The translations under genes were made by a program, and so were the position numbers. Shown one piece after another: positions 8,728 to 18,248 of a stretch of 64,000 nt of DNA. This DNA is from Pedobacter sp. (GTDB taxonomy: Bacteria; Bacteroidota; Bacteroidia; Sphingobacteriales; Sphingobacteriaceae), in contig JAVHXV010000001.1 of assembly GCA_031119475.1 (NCBI GenBank), positions 947,340-1,011,339 of the forward strand. Reading direction: 5' to 3'. The notes under the pieces were generated by a model that had not been told where the DNA came from, ran no database searches, and saw nothing but the letters and a program-made list of their open reading frames with translations. Each line of letters begins with the position of its first letter. Position 1 is the stretch's first letter.

Positions 8728-10011
8728 ATGACACTGAGTAGAATTTGGTCGGGCTTTATCATAGTTGCTATTGCTGTAGCCTGTTTTAAGTTTGCTTTTC
8801 TTGGGCATACGGCAATTTTTAGCGAAATGGTGATCGGCAAAGCTGATCCACTGATTCCAAACAGCGTGGATGGCGTGATCGAAACCTGCAAAACAGCAGT
8901 GACCATCTGCATCGGGCTGATCGGGATCATGGCCCTGTTCATGGGCTTTATGAGCATCGCCGAAAAAGCCGGGGGCATTAGGCTGCTCTCCAGGATCATA
9001 GGACCTTTTTTCTCTAAAATATTTCCAGACGTACCCAAAGGACATCCAGCCACCGGCCACATGGTGATGAACTTTTCGGCCAATCTATTGGGCCTGGATA
9101 ATGCCGCAACTCCATTTGGAATAAAGGCCATGGAAAGCTTGCAGGAGCTCAATCCAAACAAGGAAGTAGCTTCGAATGCGCAGATCATGTTCCTTTGCCT
9201 ACATGCGTCTGGACTTACCTTGATCCCCGTTAGTATCATTGCCGTGCGCGCCAGTCTGAAAGTCCCTGCGGCCAATCCTACAGACATCTTCATTCCCTGC
9301 ATGATTGCCACTTTTGTAGCGACCATGGCGGCCATGATCATCGTTTCGTTCAAACAGAAAATTAATCTTTTACAGCCAGTGATACTGAGCTGGGTATTGG
9401 GCATTTCGGCCGTAATTGCCGGATTGGTGCTTTATCTGGTCAGACTTAGCAGTGAGGAACTGCAAAGTTTTTCGGGACTGCTCAGCAATGGCCTCATCCT
9501 GTTCATATTTCTTTCCATTGTGCTCGGCGGGCTCTATAAAAAAATAGACATTTTTGATGCATTTATCGAAGGTGCCAAAGGCGGTTTCGAAACAGCCATT
9601 AAAATTATCCCTTATTTGGTTGGAATGTTAATTGCCATTAGCCTCTTGCGTTCAAGTGGCACTTTTGGCCTGGTAATCGATGGGTTTAAGAGCATATTTT
9701 CTGCGCTGGGCACAGATACCCGATTTATTGACGGCATGCCAACAGCATTGATCAAGCCGTTAAGTGGTGGAGGCGCCCGTGGGATGATGATCGATACCAT
9801 GAATGCAAAAGGGGCAGATTCCTTTGCAGGAACCTTAGCTGGCATACTCCAAGGCTCATCGGATACGACATTTTATGTCATTGCCGTATACTTCGGGGCA
9901 GTAAACGTTAAAAACAGCCGTTATTCGGTATGGGCGATGCTATTGGCAGATTTTGTCGGAATCTGTACAGCAATCGGATTGTGCTATCTTTTCTTCGGAA
10001 GCAGACTTTAG
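8728..10011 (+). CDS. Nucleoside-recognition (Gate) domain membrane protein, SpmA/SpmB fusion type
   Basis: A 427-residue polytopic inner-membrane protein with roughly ten hydrophobic segments. Two Gate domains are apparent: one before residue 220, with MNFSANLLGLDNAATPFGIKAM, and one in the C-terminal half, with the matching ALIKPLSGGGARGMMIDTM and LAGILQGSSDTTFYVIAVYFGAV. This is the layout of fused spore maturation proteins A and B in non-sporulating bacteria; the transported substrate is unknown. It follows the M14 peptidase by 33 nt, so the pair may handle peptide or amino-acid derivatives (inference). Confidence 0.88.
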   Translation: MTLSRIWSGFIIVAIAVACFKFAFLGHTAIFSEMVIGKADPLIPNSVDGVIETCKTAVTICIGLIGIMALFMGFMSIAEKAGGIRLLSRIIGPFFSKIFPDVPKGHPATGHMVMNFSANLLGLDNAATPFGIKAMESLQELNPNKEVASNAQIMFLCLHASGLTLIPVSIIAVRASLKVPAANPTDIFIPCMIATFVATMAAMIIVSFKQKINLLQPVILSWVLGISAVIAGLVLYLVRLSSEELQSFSGLLSNGLILFIFLSIVLGGLYKKIDIFDAFIEGAKGGFETAIKIIPYLVGMLIAISLLRSSGTFGLVIDGFKSIFSALGTDTRFIDGMPTALIKPLSGGGARGMMIDTMNAKGADSFAGTLAGILQGSSDTTFYVIAVYFGAVNVKNSRYSVWAMLLADFVGICTAIGLCYLFFGSRL

Positions 10012-10125
10012 TTAGTTCTTAGTTAACAGTTCTTAGTTAACAGTTCTCAGTTAATGAGGGCATGTTCGCAGTATATTGCATCTGCAAATGCTCTACAACT
10101 CAACAAATCACAACTCGGCCCTACA
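10012..10125. repeat. Intergenic mosaic (TTAGTTAACAGTTC words)
   Basis: About three TTAGTTCTTAGTTAACAGTTC-like units (10011-10055) are followed by CTACAACTCAACAAATCACAACTC (10091-10114), words that recur in other spacers of the window. The spacer lies between convergent genes and no stem-loop terminator is seen. Confidence 0.65.
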
Positions 10126-10380
10126 CTAGGCCATGGCGTAGTTGGAATCTACCGGAGTTTCTATTTTGCTGATGATCTGGTCTAAGACTTTGGAATCAAG
10201 GTTGGTGAATTTAGAGGAGTACCACTTTGATGTCTTTTCATCAAGCCAAACACAGAATGAATGGCAGTCTTCTAAAATTACGGCGTAGGTCAAATGAAAT
10301 TCATCATGAATTCGCATACAGAAACCATTAAAGGTCTTCCCTTTAACATCGAATTGGAGGTTTAGATAATCGTTCAACAT
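10126..10380 (-). CDS. Small hypothetical protein (84 residues)
   Basis: I do not recognise the family. The ATG at 10380 gives an 84-residue soluble protein (MLNDYLNLQFDVKGKTF...) with normal composition, ending in VDSNYAMA. The frame stays open upstream as far as 10551, but that part would translate repeats (TLCRLRFALSALRFTL) and is not believed. It is convergent with the nucleoside-recognition gene. The composition suggests a single small alpha/beta domain, and the function is unknown. Confidence 0.6.
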   Translation of the reverse strand: MLNDYLNLQFDVKGKTFNGFCMRIHDEFHLTYAVILEDCHSFCVWLDEKTSKWYSSKFTNLDSKVLDQIISKIETPVDSNYAMA

Positions 10381-10674
<294 letters not shown>

Positions 10675-12258
10675 TTACTTAAAAGAAGCAGTCTGGTTCA
10701 GCAGTTCAAAAAATTTGGTCAATCCTTTGCCGGTAGCTTTTTCAAAGGATTCTTTCATGTCTGTAGGCGACGGATGTTTATTTTTCCATTTTTGGAAATA
10801 GGCCTTGAAACCTGCATCTACTTGGTCCCTCCCGATAGCGGCTTCTAACGAGTACATCCATAATGCTGCCTTGAGATAGGAAGCGGTCGAATAATCGTCT
10901 GAATTTTTAAATTGATCTGACGGTTGCTCAATGGCCATTTCCATCGGGATACCTTGTGCGAGGGCATTGTACAGCGCACCCTGGAACTGATCTAGTGGCA
11001 GTTCTTTCACTTTTGCTGGGATGGCATCACCAAAAATAGAATTCGACTTGTATTTTTCGGCTTCATACCTAAATTGGAAATAGCTGTTCATGCCTTCGTC
11101 CTGCCAAGCATGGATGCGTTCATTACTGCCCAGCATGCTCATGAACCAGTTATGCCCCACTTCGTGGGTAATGACAGCATCTAACGTTTCTGGTTTGGCA
11201 TCTGGACTGGTGATCAAGGTGATGGTCGGGTATTCCATTCCGCCACTAGCATTGTTTTTAGGGCCTTCAATGGCCTGTACAACAGGATATTCGTATTCGC
11301 CGATCCAATTGCTGTAATGTTTTACGGCATCTTTTACATAATCGATGCTATTGACCCATAAACTTTTCTTTTTGTTGTGATAATAGGTAAAAGCATCTAC
11401 ACTCCTACCAGATGCTAATTTGATGGTATCGTATTGGATGACAAAATTCTGGTCGGCAAACCAAGCGAAATCCGGGACATTGTTCATGACATAGCTCAAT
11501 GTTTTCTTCCCATTGGGATTTTTTGGCACATACAGTGCTGGCTTATCACCACGGTTGGAGGTATTTTTGGCACCGATGGATTTATATTGCGCCAGTTCAT
11601 CAGCATTTTGCAGCACACCCGTTGCCCCTACAATATAGCTGCTTGGCAGAGTGATGTTTACTTTATAATTGGCATACTCACTGTAAAATTCGCCCATGTC
11701 CAAATACGGAAATTCATGCCATCCGTCTTTATCAAAAACCGCAGGTTTGGGATACCACTGGGTAACCATGTATTCGCCATCTGCAAAACCTGATCGGGAG
11801 AAATAGTTGGGCAACTTAACGATAAAATCTGTAGCGATACTCACTGATTCTCCAGGTTTTAGGGGCTTCTCAAGTTTCACCTTAATGATATCGATATATT
11901 GCGGATTGGGATGGGCTTCAGTGACCAATGCCTTTCCGTTTGAACTGAAATTCAGGCCATCAATCTGTCCGTAAGTAAAATTATTCAGTTTTTCTTTTCT
12001 TGACGCATCGTTCTTAAGCTGCTGGAACAAGGCCGTACTTTCTTGCTTATAGGCATTTGGCCAGATGTGGAACCAAATAAAATCTAAGGTAGAAGTAGAA
12101 TTATTTTTATAGTCAATAATCTCATTACCCTTTAAGGTCTGGTTCTGAGGATCGAGCGCTACGTTGATGGTATAATCCAACTGTTGTTGCCAATATTGGT
12201 CTTGGGCATGTACGGCAGCACTCGCAAGGAGCAGGAGCATTAAAATATATCTCTTCAT
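10675..12258 (-). CDS. Exported M1-family zinc metallopeptidase
   Basis: A 527-residue aminopeptidase-type enzyme with a Sec signal peptide (MKRYILMLLLLASAAVHAQ). The catalytic domain has the GGMEY exopeptidase motif (near residue 330), the zinc motif HEVGH at 365-369 and the third ligand Glu388 in HAWQDEG, exactly 18 residues on, with a following Tyr-rich segment. It should remove N-terminal residues from peptides in the periplasm. It is shorter than many Bacteroidota M1 proteins (about 600 or more). Its stop codon lies inside a TACTTTCTACTTTA repeat array, so the C-terminus may have been cut or altered by the repeat. Confidence 0.9.
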   Translation of the reverse strand: MKRYILMLLLLASAAVHAQDQYWQQQLDYTINVALDPQNQTLKGNEIIDYKNNSTSTLDFIWFHIWPNAYKQESTALFQQLKNDASRKEKLNNFTYGQIDGLNFSSNGKALVTEAHPNPQYIDIIKVKLEKPLKPGESVSIATDFIVKLPNYFSRSGFADGEYMVTQWYPKPAVFDKDGWHEFPYLDMGEFYSEYANYKVNITLPSSYIVGATGVLQNADELAQYKSIGAKNTSNRGDKPALYVPKNPNGKKTLSYVMNNVPDFAWFADQNFVIQYDTIKLASGRSVDAFTYYHNKKKSLWVNSIDYVKDAVKHYSNWIGEYEYPVVQAIEGPKNNASGGMEYPTITLITSPDAKPETLDAVITHEVGHNWFMSMLGSNERIHAWQDEGMNSYFQFRYEAEKYKSNSIFGDAIPAKVKELPLDQFQGALYNALAQGIPMEMAIEQPSDQFKNSDDYSTASYLKAALWMYSLEAAIGRDQVDAGFKAYFQKWKNKHPSPTDMKESFEKATGKGLTKFFELLNQTASFK

Positions 12259-12491
12259 GATTAGATTTTTTTTGGAAGATAATGAAATTGTTGGTTAGTT
12301 GTTTGGTTGATTAGTTGTTTGGTTGGCTTTCAGTCCAAAGTCAGAAGTCAGAAGTCGGGAAGTCCGATGATAAAGTCCAGAAGTCCAATTAGATTATTGT
12401 TAAAGAGAACTTTTTGAAAGTTGGTCATTGGCCACTAGTCATTGGTCACTAGTCATTGGTCATTAGTCTTTGTTCTTTTGTCTTTGCTCTT
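12259..12491. repeat. Intergenic mosaic upstream of the M1 gene
   Basis: It contains GTTGGTTAGTTGTTTGGTTG units (12290-12330), CAAAGTCAGAAGTCAGAAGTC / AGTCCAGAAGTCC units (12335-12390), GTCATTGGCCACTAGTCATTGG units (12423-12466) and TTGTTCTTTTGTCTTTGCTC units (12467-12525). The last run continues into the 3' end of the neighbouring luciferase-like gene. Confidence 0.75.
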
Positions 12492-13514
12492 TTATCTTTG
12501 CTCTTTTGTCTTTGCGCTCTGCTCTATTCTGCCCATCACTGACGCAAAAATTTCATATGACGTCAATCGGGCAGCGTGATCATAGAGGTGAGAGGTGACC
12601 ATGATTTCGTCTACCTGTGTTTCTGCAATAAATGCCGACAATTGATCTTGGAGCGTAGCTGGGCCACCTATAAATGCGATGGCCAACATCTGTGCCACTG
12701 CAGCAGCTTCCATTTCATTCCAAATGGTATCCATATCGGCAACGGGTGGCTGCAATAACTTTCTTTTGCCCGATACGATGCCCAAGAACAGTTGTTTGAC
12801 CGAGCTCGAAAGGTATTCGGCTTCTTCATCGCTCGGAGCTGCCACTACGTTTACACAGGACAAGACATAAGGTTGATCCAATACTGCCGAGGGCCGAAAA
12901 TTTTGTCGATAGATCTGGATGGCCTCCCTAAAATAAGTTGGCGCAAAATGACTGGCAAATGCATAAGGTAATCCGTAAGATGCCGCTAGATGTGCGCTTT
13001 CCGTGCTTGAGCCCAAAATCCAGATGGGTACTTCAGTCCCTTCGCCAGGGATGGCCCTTACCCTATTGTCGAGCGGATCAGCAGAAAGGTATTGTTGCAG
13101 TTTGCGGACATCCTGAGGGAAATGATGTGGCGAATGGAACCTTTCTCCCCTGATTTCCATCGCTGTAATCTGGTCGGTGCCCGGTGCTCGGCCCAGTCCG
13201 AGGTCGATGCGGTCGGGATAGAGTGTGGCCAAAGTCCCGAATTGCTCGGCAACGATCAACGGTGCATGGTTGGGCAACATAATTCCACCTGCGCCTACAC
13301 GGATGGTGTTTGTGTGTCCGGCAATATGGCCGATCAATACAGCGGTGGCCGAACTGGCTACACTGGCCATGTTATGGTGTTCTGCCAGCCAATAGCGTGT
13401 ATAGCCCAACTTTTCTACATGCTGGGCCAGATCAACACTGTTTTTAAAGGTATCTGCAGGAGTTTTATCTTTGATAACGGTTGCAAGGTCTAAAACCGAA
13501 TAGGAAACTTTCAT
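12492..13514 (-). CDS. Luciferase-like (LLM class) flavin-dependent oxidoreductase
   Basis: A 340-residue single-domain TIM-barrel flavoprotein of the bacterial luciferase superfamily, group 1 type. Typical segments are [45 protein letters not shown] and [13 protein letters not shown], followed by [25 protein letters not shown] or F420 use and the substrate cannot be told from sequence. The ATG at 13514 is preferred over a TTG two codons upstream. The last residues ([10 protein letters not shown]) are encoded by the GCTCTTTTGTCTTTG repeat, so the natural C-terminus has been extended or replaced by repeat sequence. Confidence 0.9.
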   Translation of the reverse strand: MKVSYSVLDLATVIKDKTPADTFKNSVDLAQHVEKLGYTRYWLAEHHNMASVASSATAVLIGHIAGHTNTIRVGAGGIMLPNHAPLIVAEQFGTLATLYPDRIDLGLGRAPGTDQITAMEIRGERFHSPHHFPQDVRKLQQYLSADPLDNRVRAIPGEGTEVPIWILGSSTESAHLAASYGLPYAFASHFAPTYFREAIQIYRQNFRPSAVLDQPYVLSCVNVVAAPSDEEAEYLSSSVKQLFLGIVSGKRKLLQPPVADMDTIWNEMEAAAVAQMLAIAFIGGPATLQDQLSAFIAETQVDEIMVTSHLYDHAARLTSYEIFASVMGRIEQSAKTKEQR

Positions 13515-13559
13515 GTACAAAGATAATTAGCCGATTACTGAGATGGTGGCCATAAAAAT

Positions 13560-13757
13560 CTACGAATTGTCATTTAACCGATTTTTACTTTTAGACAGAT
13601 CTTCACTTACCGGCCCATCTGATGGCAGGGATTTTTCTTGGCCTGCTTCCGTTCCCCCAATCAAAAGGTTTCCTTCGTCATCGGTATCAATTTCTTCGTT
13701 TGTTTTTCTAGAGACGGGATCTAGTTCTTCCTTTGGTCCATTTTGCTTATTTTCCAT
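13560..13757 (-). CDS. Small acidic hypothetical protein (65 residues)
   Basis: A short hydrophilic protein rich in D, E, N, S and K (MENKQNGPKEELDPVSRKTN...), probably disordered, with no recognisable domain. Small acidic proteins like this are common in Pedobacter-type genomes. A purine-rich stretch precedes the ATG. The gene is divergent from the membrane protein at 13866. It is supported only by composition and spacing. Confidence 0.5.
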   Translation of the reverse strand: MENKQNGPKEELDPVSRKTNEEIDTDDEGNLLIGGTEAGQEKSLPSDGPVSEDLSKSKNRLNDNS

Positions 13758-13865
13758 AATATAGAGTTTTCATTACTAAGTAAAAAAGTCTGTAAAAAGT
13801 TTTAAAAATTAGGCCCAACCAAACATATCGTTCCAAATTGGGTTTTGTTTGCAGCATATTGACTT

Positions 13866-14231
13866 ATGGAAATGATATTTATTTTGGCCATTCCGGTGGC
13901 CTGCATTGCTTGGACATTCACGAAAGAAGAGGTTTTTAGGGAAGTGCACGACTTCTGCGTCGATAAATCGCAGAGCTGTTCGCGATTATATAAAAGGAAA
14001 TTCTTTTACCTTTTTACCTGTGAATATTGCTTCAGCCATTATGTTACGGCCCTAATCTTACTCATGACGCAGTATCAATTGGTTTATCCCGACTGGAGGG
14101 GCTATATCTTATCGGGCTTTTCCATCGTTTGGATTGCCAATGTGTACATGAGCATCTACAACCTGATCCGCATCGACCTCAAAAAGCAAAAAATCATCGC
14201 GAAAAAGGAGGAACAGGAGATACAGAGTTGA
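13866..14231 (+). CDS. Small membrane protein with a CxxC pair
   Basis: A 121-residue protein with an N-terminal hydrophobic segment (3-18), a cysteine pair in FTCEYCFSHYVTA (about residue 55), two further membrane segments (about 62-77 and 84-106) and a basic, charged tail (DLKKQKIIAKKEEQE). The CEYC motif inside a membrane protein recalls the DUF1360 family, which has CPFC-type pairs, but the match is by eye only. Function is unknown; metal or redox use of the cysteines is possible. The gene stands alone before a repeat-rich spacer. Confidence 0.65.
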   Translation: MEMIFILAIPVACIAWTFTKEEVFREVHDFCVDKSQSCSRLYKRKFFYLFTCEYCFSHYVTALILLMTQYQLVYPDWRGYILSGFSIVWIANVYMSIYNLIRIDLKKQKIIAKKEEQEIQS

Positions 14232-15047
14232 GTTAAAGGTTGAGGTTCAAAGTAGAAAGTAGAAAGTCAAAAGTATAAAGTAGAAAGACATAGTTAAAAA
14301 ACATAGTTCTAGAAAACCCTCATCTGTGAAATCGACTTAAATCTGTGAAATCATCCGCGCAGCGACAGTGAAGTGAAAAGTAGAAAGTAGAAAGTAGAAA
14401 GATATAGTTCTAGAATCACATCTGTGAAATCATCCGCGCAGCGATAATGAAGTATAGGATTAAGAGAAAGGAGAAAGGAGAAAGGAGCAAAAAGCAAAGA
14501 ACAATGGAACAATGAACCAATGAACCAATGACTCAATAAAACAATACCTCCCTAACCAATCTGTGAAATCTAATTACATCTGTGAAATCATCCGCGCAGC
14601 GATAATGAAGTATAGAGTAAAGAGCAAGGAGCAAAGAGCAAAGAGCAAAGAACAATGGAACAATTGAACAATGCCTCTCTAACTAATCTGTGAAATCATC
14701 AGCGAAGCGACAGTGAAGTGGAAAGTATAAAGTATAAAGTAGAAAGACATAGTGTAGAAAACCACAACTGTGAAATCTACTTAAATCTGTGAAATCATCC
14801 GCGCAGCGATAATGAAGTGGAAAGTATAAAGTATAAAGTAGAAAGACATAGTTCTAGAAAATCACATCTTTGAAATCATCCGCGAAGCGATAACAAAGTA
14901 TTAGCGTATTAAGAGCAAAGAACAATGGAACAATGGAACAATGACCCAATGACCCAATAAAGCAATGCCCACCTAAACCAATCTGTGAATTCTACTTCAC
15001 GCTAATCGCCTTACGCTTTTCGCTATACGCTTATCGCCTATCGCCCA
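14232..15047. repeat. 816-bp spacer with six ~34-bp repeats plus short-word arrays
   Basis: A ~34-bp unit beginning TCTGTGAAATCATCCGCG and ending GCAGCGATAATGAAG occurs at 14342, 14421, 14579, 14687, 14786 and 14867 (steps 79, 158, 108, 99, 81). Three copies are preceded about 20 bp upstream by a half copy (CTGTGAAATCTACTTAA). Between them are AGTATAAAGTAGAAAGACATAG units, AAAGAGCAAAGAGCAAAG units and GAACAATGGAACAATGACC units. It ends with CGCTTATCGCCTATCGCCC-type words. There is no plausible gene. It is not a CRISPR array: spacing is irregular, and the sequences between units are themselves repeats. Confidence 0.85.
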
Positions 15048-16205
15048 TCATTTTATGCCTTTTGAAATAAATTCACCGTACAAGGCGTTAGCGGTATCTC
15101 TTAAAGCAGCACAGAAATCATATTCATAAACCGGGTTACAGCCATTGGTAATGACTACGATACCAAATTTTTGCTTGGGCTCAAAAAACATCACGCTATA
15201 TAGGCCGTATGCCGATCCGGTATGTCCGACCATGGTTTCGCCAGGGATCAATTTGTCTGAAATGCGAAGGGCCAGACCATAATTTTCTTCATCAGACAGC
15301 TTGGTCTGCATGGTCTTGGAACTTTTTTTACTGATGATCCTTCCTTTATCATATTTGCCATAGTTCATGTGCATCATCATGTATTTGGCCAGATCCGTAG
15401 CCGTAATCTTCATTCCGCCAGTTGGCGAAAGAATGGGCGTACTGTAGCCCATGGTATAATTTTTTATTTCTTCTGAGCGGGGATTATAGGCGGCCGTAGC
15501 AGCAGTAAACTGTTTGGTCTTGTCGTCATACTCATACAACGTAGCAAAACGACTTTTATCCAGTGAATCTACACAATACCCACCATATAAGCCCAGCGGA
15601 TCAAGAATATGATGCTTTACATATTGATCAAAACGTTCTCCAGAAACTTTTTCGATTACCGTGCCCACCATGTTAAAATTGAGGTTGCAATATTGATATC
15701 CCGCACCAGGGGCATAATCGTTATAACATTTGGCCCAGTTCGGATTTTTAGCAGGATTGATCACATCTAAATTAAAATAGCCTTGGCTATCGTTGATACT
15801 TGATGTGTGCGACAGCACCATTTTTAAGGTAATGACGGCATCTGGGAATTTAGGGTTCCGGACTTTAAATCCGACCAGGTTACTGAAATCGTCTGATAAT
15901 GCAAATTTCTTTGCCTCTACCAATTGCATGATCGATGTTGCCGAAAACGATTTGGAGATGGATGCAATGCGAAATAATGCCTCATTCGTGAGCGGTGTCT
16001 TGCTTTCCAGGTCTTTTGATCCGAAGGCATGCGTATAAATGAGCTGGTTATCTTTCACTACGGCAACAGCCAAGCCTACCACGCTCCTCTTTTTCATGAT
16101 TTCCTGAATATCTGCCTCCACTTTTGTGGATTGTGCAAAGCTATGGCCAGCAATTGATAAGGCCACGATCATCAAACAAAATCTGATCTTGAAAAATCTG
16201 TGCAT
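15048..16205 (-). CDS. Exported serine hydrolase of the beta-lactamase / penicillin-binding-protein-like family
   Basis: A 385-residue class C beta-lactamase-like hydrolase with a signal peptide ending near residue 25 (HSFAQ). The catalytic signature is complete: Ser82-x-x-Lys85 in ASISKSF, Tyr172-x-Asn174 in YCNLNFN, and HTGSAYG in the C-terminal third as the KTG-box equivalent. Such enzymes act as D-Ala carboxypeptidases, esterases or peptidases in the periplasm. True beta-lactam resistance is not implied. It is flanked upstream by a small lipoprotein gene on the same strand, with a terminator between them. Confidence 0.9.
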   Translation of the reverse strand: MHRFFKIRFCLMIVALSIAGHSFAQSTKVEADIQEIMKKRSVVGLAVAVVKDNQLIYTHAFGSKDLESKTPLTNEALFRIASISKSFSATSIMQLVEAKKFALSDDFSNLVGFKVRNPKFPDAVITLKMVLSHTSSINDSQGYFNLDVINPAKNPNWAKCYNDYAPGAGYQYCNLNFNMVGTVIEKVSGERFDQYVKHHILDPLGLYGGYCVDSLDKSRFATLYEYDDKTKQFTAATAAYNPRSEEIKNYTMGYSTPILSPTGGMKITATDLAKYMMMHMNYGKYDKGRIISKKSSKTMQTKLSDEENYGLALRISDKLIPGETMVGHTGSAYGLYSVMFFEPKQKFGIVVITNGCNPVYEYDFCAALRDTANALYGEFISKGIK

Positions 16206-16293
16206 CTCTGAGTTTTTTGGTTAGGTAAGCTTAAATATCGTTATTAAATTTCAACTAGTGAAACCCTTAGGGGAACTTCAGCCAGAATTTTAC

Positions 16294-16326
16294 AAAAAAA
16301 GCCCCTCACCTATTCAGATGAGGGGC
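16294..16326 (-). terminator. Intrinsic terminator after the small lipoprotein gene
   Basis: Read on the minus strand, GCCCCTCA and TGAGGGGC (arms 16319-16326 and 16301-16308) form an 8-bp GC-rich stem with a 10-nt loop. Seven T residues follow (A-run at 16294-16300 on the plus strand). Confidence 0.85.
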
Positions 16327-16383
16327 CATCACATGTATTTAAACAGAAGCGATTTTTAGGCCTTACATGCGTAAAGGCGCGAA

Positions 16384-16587
16384 TTACCGCCTTGTGCTAT
16401 CAACCGGCGTAGTCATAGTAGTATCAGTTGCCATGGTATCAGTTGCCATTGTGGTATCTGCACCCGTAGAATTGATCGAGGTATCAACCGTATTGGAATC
16501 TGTCGTACCATCATCGTTCTTATTCGATCCACATCCTACTATTGCCATACCGGCAATAACTAGAACAGCTAAAAATTTGATTTTCAT
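16384..16587 (-). CDS. Small Thr/Asp-rich lipoprotein
   Basis: A 67-residue lipoprotein with lipobox cysteine at residue 19 (GMAIVGCGSN). The mature part is low complexity, rich in D, T and S, with a MATDT duplication, and is probably disordered. Function is unknown. Similar tiny lipoproteins are frequent in Sphingobacteriaceae. It has its own intrinsic terminator at 16294-16326. Confidence 0.75.
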   Translation of the reverse strand: MKIKFLAVLVIAGMAIVGCGSNKNDDGTTDSNTVDTSINSTGADTTMATDTMATDTTMTTPVDSTRR

Positions 16588-16665
16588 AGTTTTGGGGTTA
16601 AATTATCTAATTTAGTTTTCGCAATAGAAAGAGAATTGGCGACAAAATGTTTTATATTTTTTCAA

Positions 16666-17313
16666 TTACTGAACAATTCCGTTTAAAACCGCAAACCTGA
16701 TCAGTGAAGCGGTATTTTTAGCTTCCGTTTTTTCGAGCAGGCTTTGCCTATGGCCTTCGATTGTTCGTTTGCTGATAAATAATTTCTCCGACATCTCACT
16801 GTTCGTCAGTCCATCTGCCATCAATTGCAGGATTTCGATTTCTCGGGCAGAAAAATCTATCGAGTCTACATTGCTCGATTCCTGGAAGCTTTTTTGGTCG
16901 ATAAATTTGTCAACGATCTTCATGCTCAGCTCTGCACATAGGTATCTTCCTCCCTCATGGATAATGCGTAAGGAAAAAACAAGCTCTTCTGGGGCAACAT
17001 TTTTTAATAAATATCCATCTACACCTTCTTTAAATGCCTCAATAATGTATTTTTCATTGTCGTGCATGGACAAGATCACCACTTTTAACTCGGGCCTAAT
17101 TTTTTTTACTTCATTGATGAGGGAAATTCCATCCATTCCAGGCATATTGATATCTGTTAAGACTACATCGATGGCCTTCCCACTATTGATTTCATCTAAT
17201 ACCTGCGCACCGTTGTTCGTTTCCGCAACAACTTTATAATCGCTCTGCGTTTCCAATAACATTTTTACGCCATTGCGTACAATGGCATGGTCTTCAGCTA
17301 ATAGTATATTCAT
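16666..17313 (-). CDS. Response regulator, NarL/FixJ (LuxR-type) family
   Basis: A 215-residue two-component response regulator. The receiver domain (1-120) has the acidic pair in LLAEDHAIV, phospho-acceptor Asp54 in VLTDINMPGMDG and the conserved Lys in GYLLKN. The LuxR-type HTH (about 148-210) has SAREIEILQLMADGLTNSEM and SKRTIEGHRQSLLEKT. It should bind DNA when phosphorylated. No histidine kinase gene is adjacent, so its partner is encoded elsewhere. Targets are unknown. Confidence 0.95.
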   Translation of the reverse strand: MNILLAEDHAIVRNGVKMLLETQSDYKVVAETNNGAQVLDEINSGKAIDVVLTDINMPGMDGISLINEVKKIRPELKVVILSMHDNEKYIIEAFKEGVDGYLLKNVAPEELVFSLRIIHEGGRYLCAELSMKIVDKFIDQKSFQESSNVDSIDFSAREIEILQLMADGLTNSEMSEKLFISKRTIEGHRQSLLEKTEAKNTASLIRFAVLNGIVQ

Positions 17314-17397
17314 GGTTGGGTTTTCACAAATTTATTTCATTATGTAGTCGAGAAACAACCTATTTACCCAAATTGTTCTGTTCAAATTTCTGTGGAT

Positions 17398-17432
17398 AAA
17401 AAAAATCCCATAACTATTTGAAGCTATGGGAT
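17398..17432 (-). terminator. Intrinsic terminator after the Q/N-rich protein gene
   Basis: On the minus strand ATCCCATA pairs with TATGGGAT (plus-strand arms 17405-17412 and 17425-17432), followed by eight T residues. It lies 21 nt past the stop at 17454. Confidence 0.85.
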
Positions 17433-17453
17433 ATAGGTAGATGCTAATGTTAT

Positions 17454-17870
17454 TTAAAGGACTGAACCGCCACTTCTTTCGTCCTGGTCCAAACTGCTCT
17501 CTTCTTCGTCATCGAACTCTCCAACTTCCTGCTCGTTGTTAAAATCTGCGGCCTGGTTGGTGTTAGAGGCATAATCGGCATCGCTTCCTGACCGCTGTTG
17601 GTCTATATCGTTGATATTGCTCGGCTGGCTATTGCTCGAATATGACCCAGACTGATCGAATTGGTTGCCATGCTCCTGGCCATATTGTTCATTTTGCTGG
17701 GATTGGTTTCTTTCGCTATCCCCTTCCCAATTTTCTCGATCCTGCATTTGGCCCGAAGTCTGCTGGTTTTCATTTCTAGGCTGATCATTGCGTGTTCCAT
17801 TCTGCCCTGCCTGATTGGGATTTTGAGCATTTTGATCCTCTTGCGGTTGATTTTGATTTTGAAAGTCCAT
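17454..17870 (-). CDS. Q/N-rich disordered hypothetical protein
   Basis: A 138-residue protein that is almost entirely Q, N, D, E, G and S (NQNQPQEDQNAQNPNQ...), with an acidic C-terminus (EFDDEEESSLDQDERSGG). There is no signal peptide, no membrane segment and no folded-domain signature. The strong terminator right after it supports a real transcript. The composition recalls stress-related or prion-like disordered proteins, but no function can be assigned. Confidence 0.65.
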   Translation of the reverse strand: MDFQNQNQPQEDQNAQNPNQAGQNGTRNDQPRNENQQTSGQMQDRENWEGDSERNQSQQNEQYGQEHGNQFDQSGSYSSNSQPSNINDIDQQRSGSDADYASNTNQAADFNNEQEVGEFDDEEESSLDQDERSGGSVL

Positions 17871-17901
17871 AGGTGTAGATTTTATGATTGATGATAAGGT
17901 G

Positions 17902-18087
17902 TTACCCTGGGTAGATGCTCACATTGCTGTGCAGGATCTGTACCAAGTGGGGTTTTGCCTTGCGTTGAAGGTACTGCTCAATGTGTTCTCTTTTGTTGCC
18001 CACTGCGGCAATGGCACGCCTGATGTCTTCTTTGCTGGCTTTTAATTGCAGTTGCAGACAGGCCAGATCAGTTTTAGAGATTTCCAT
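17902..18087 (-). CDS. Small DUF3606-like protein
   Basis: A 61-residue protein, MEISKTDLACLQLQLKASKE..., whose centre (LQLKASKEDIRRAIAAVGNK followed by HIEQYLQRK) resembles the DUF3606 helix-turn-helix-like domain (VSEDELRAAVEKVGNS pattern). Such proteins are small, soluble and of unknown function. It lies 31 bp upstream of the Q/N-rich gene on the same strand and may share its transcript. Confidence 0.6.
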   Translation of the reverse strand: MEISKTDLACLQLQLKASKEDIRRAIAAVGNKREHIEQYLQRKAKPHLVQILHSNVSIYPG

Positions 18088-18248
18088 AACAATAATTTTA
18101 GGTTAATAGGGATGGTGAGTTGTTATCTACTAAAGTGCAGAAGGGCCGAAAAGGTTTTACGTTCTGTAAAATCAGGTATTAGTTGGTTGATTTATCGTAT
18201 TTATACTCAAAAATTACAGTCCACAAACCTGTGCCCAAGTATGGTGTT

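Noticed and set aside
14232..15047. CRISPR-like look of evenly repeated ~34-bp units
   Set aside because: Steps vary (79, 158, 108, 99, 81 bp), the sequences between units are themselves repeat words, and no cas genes are present.
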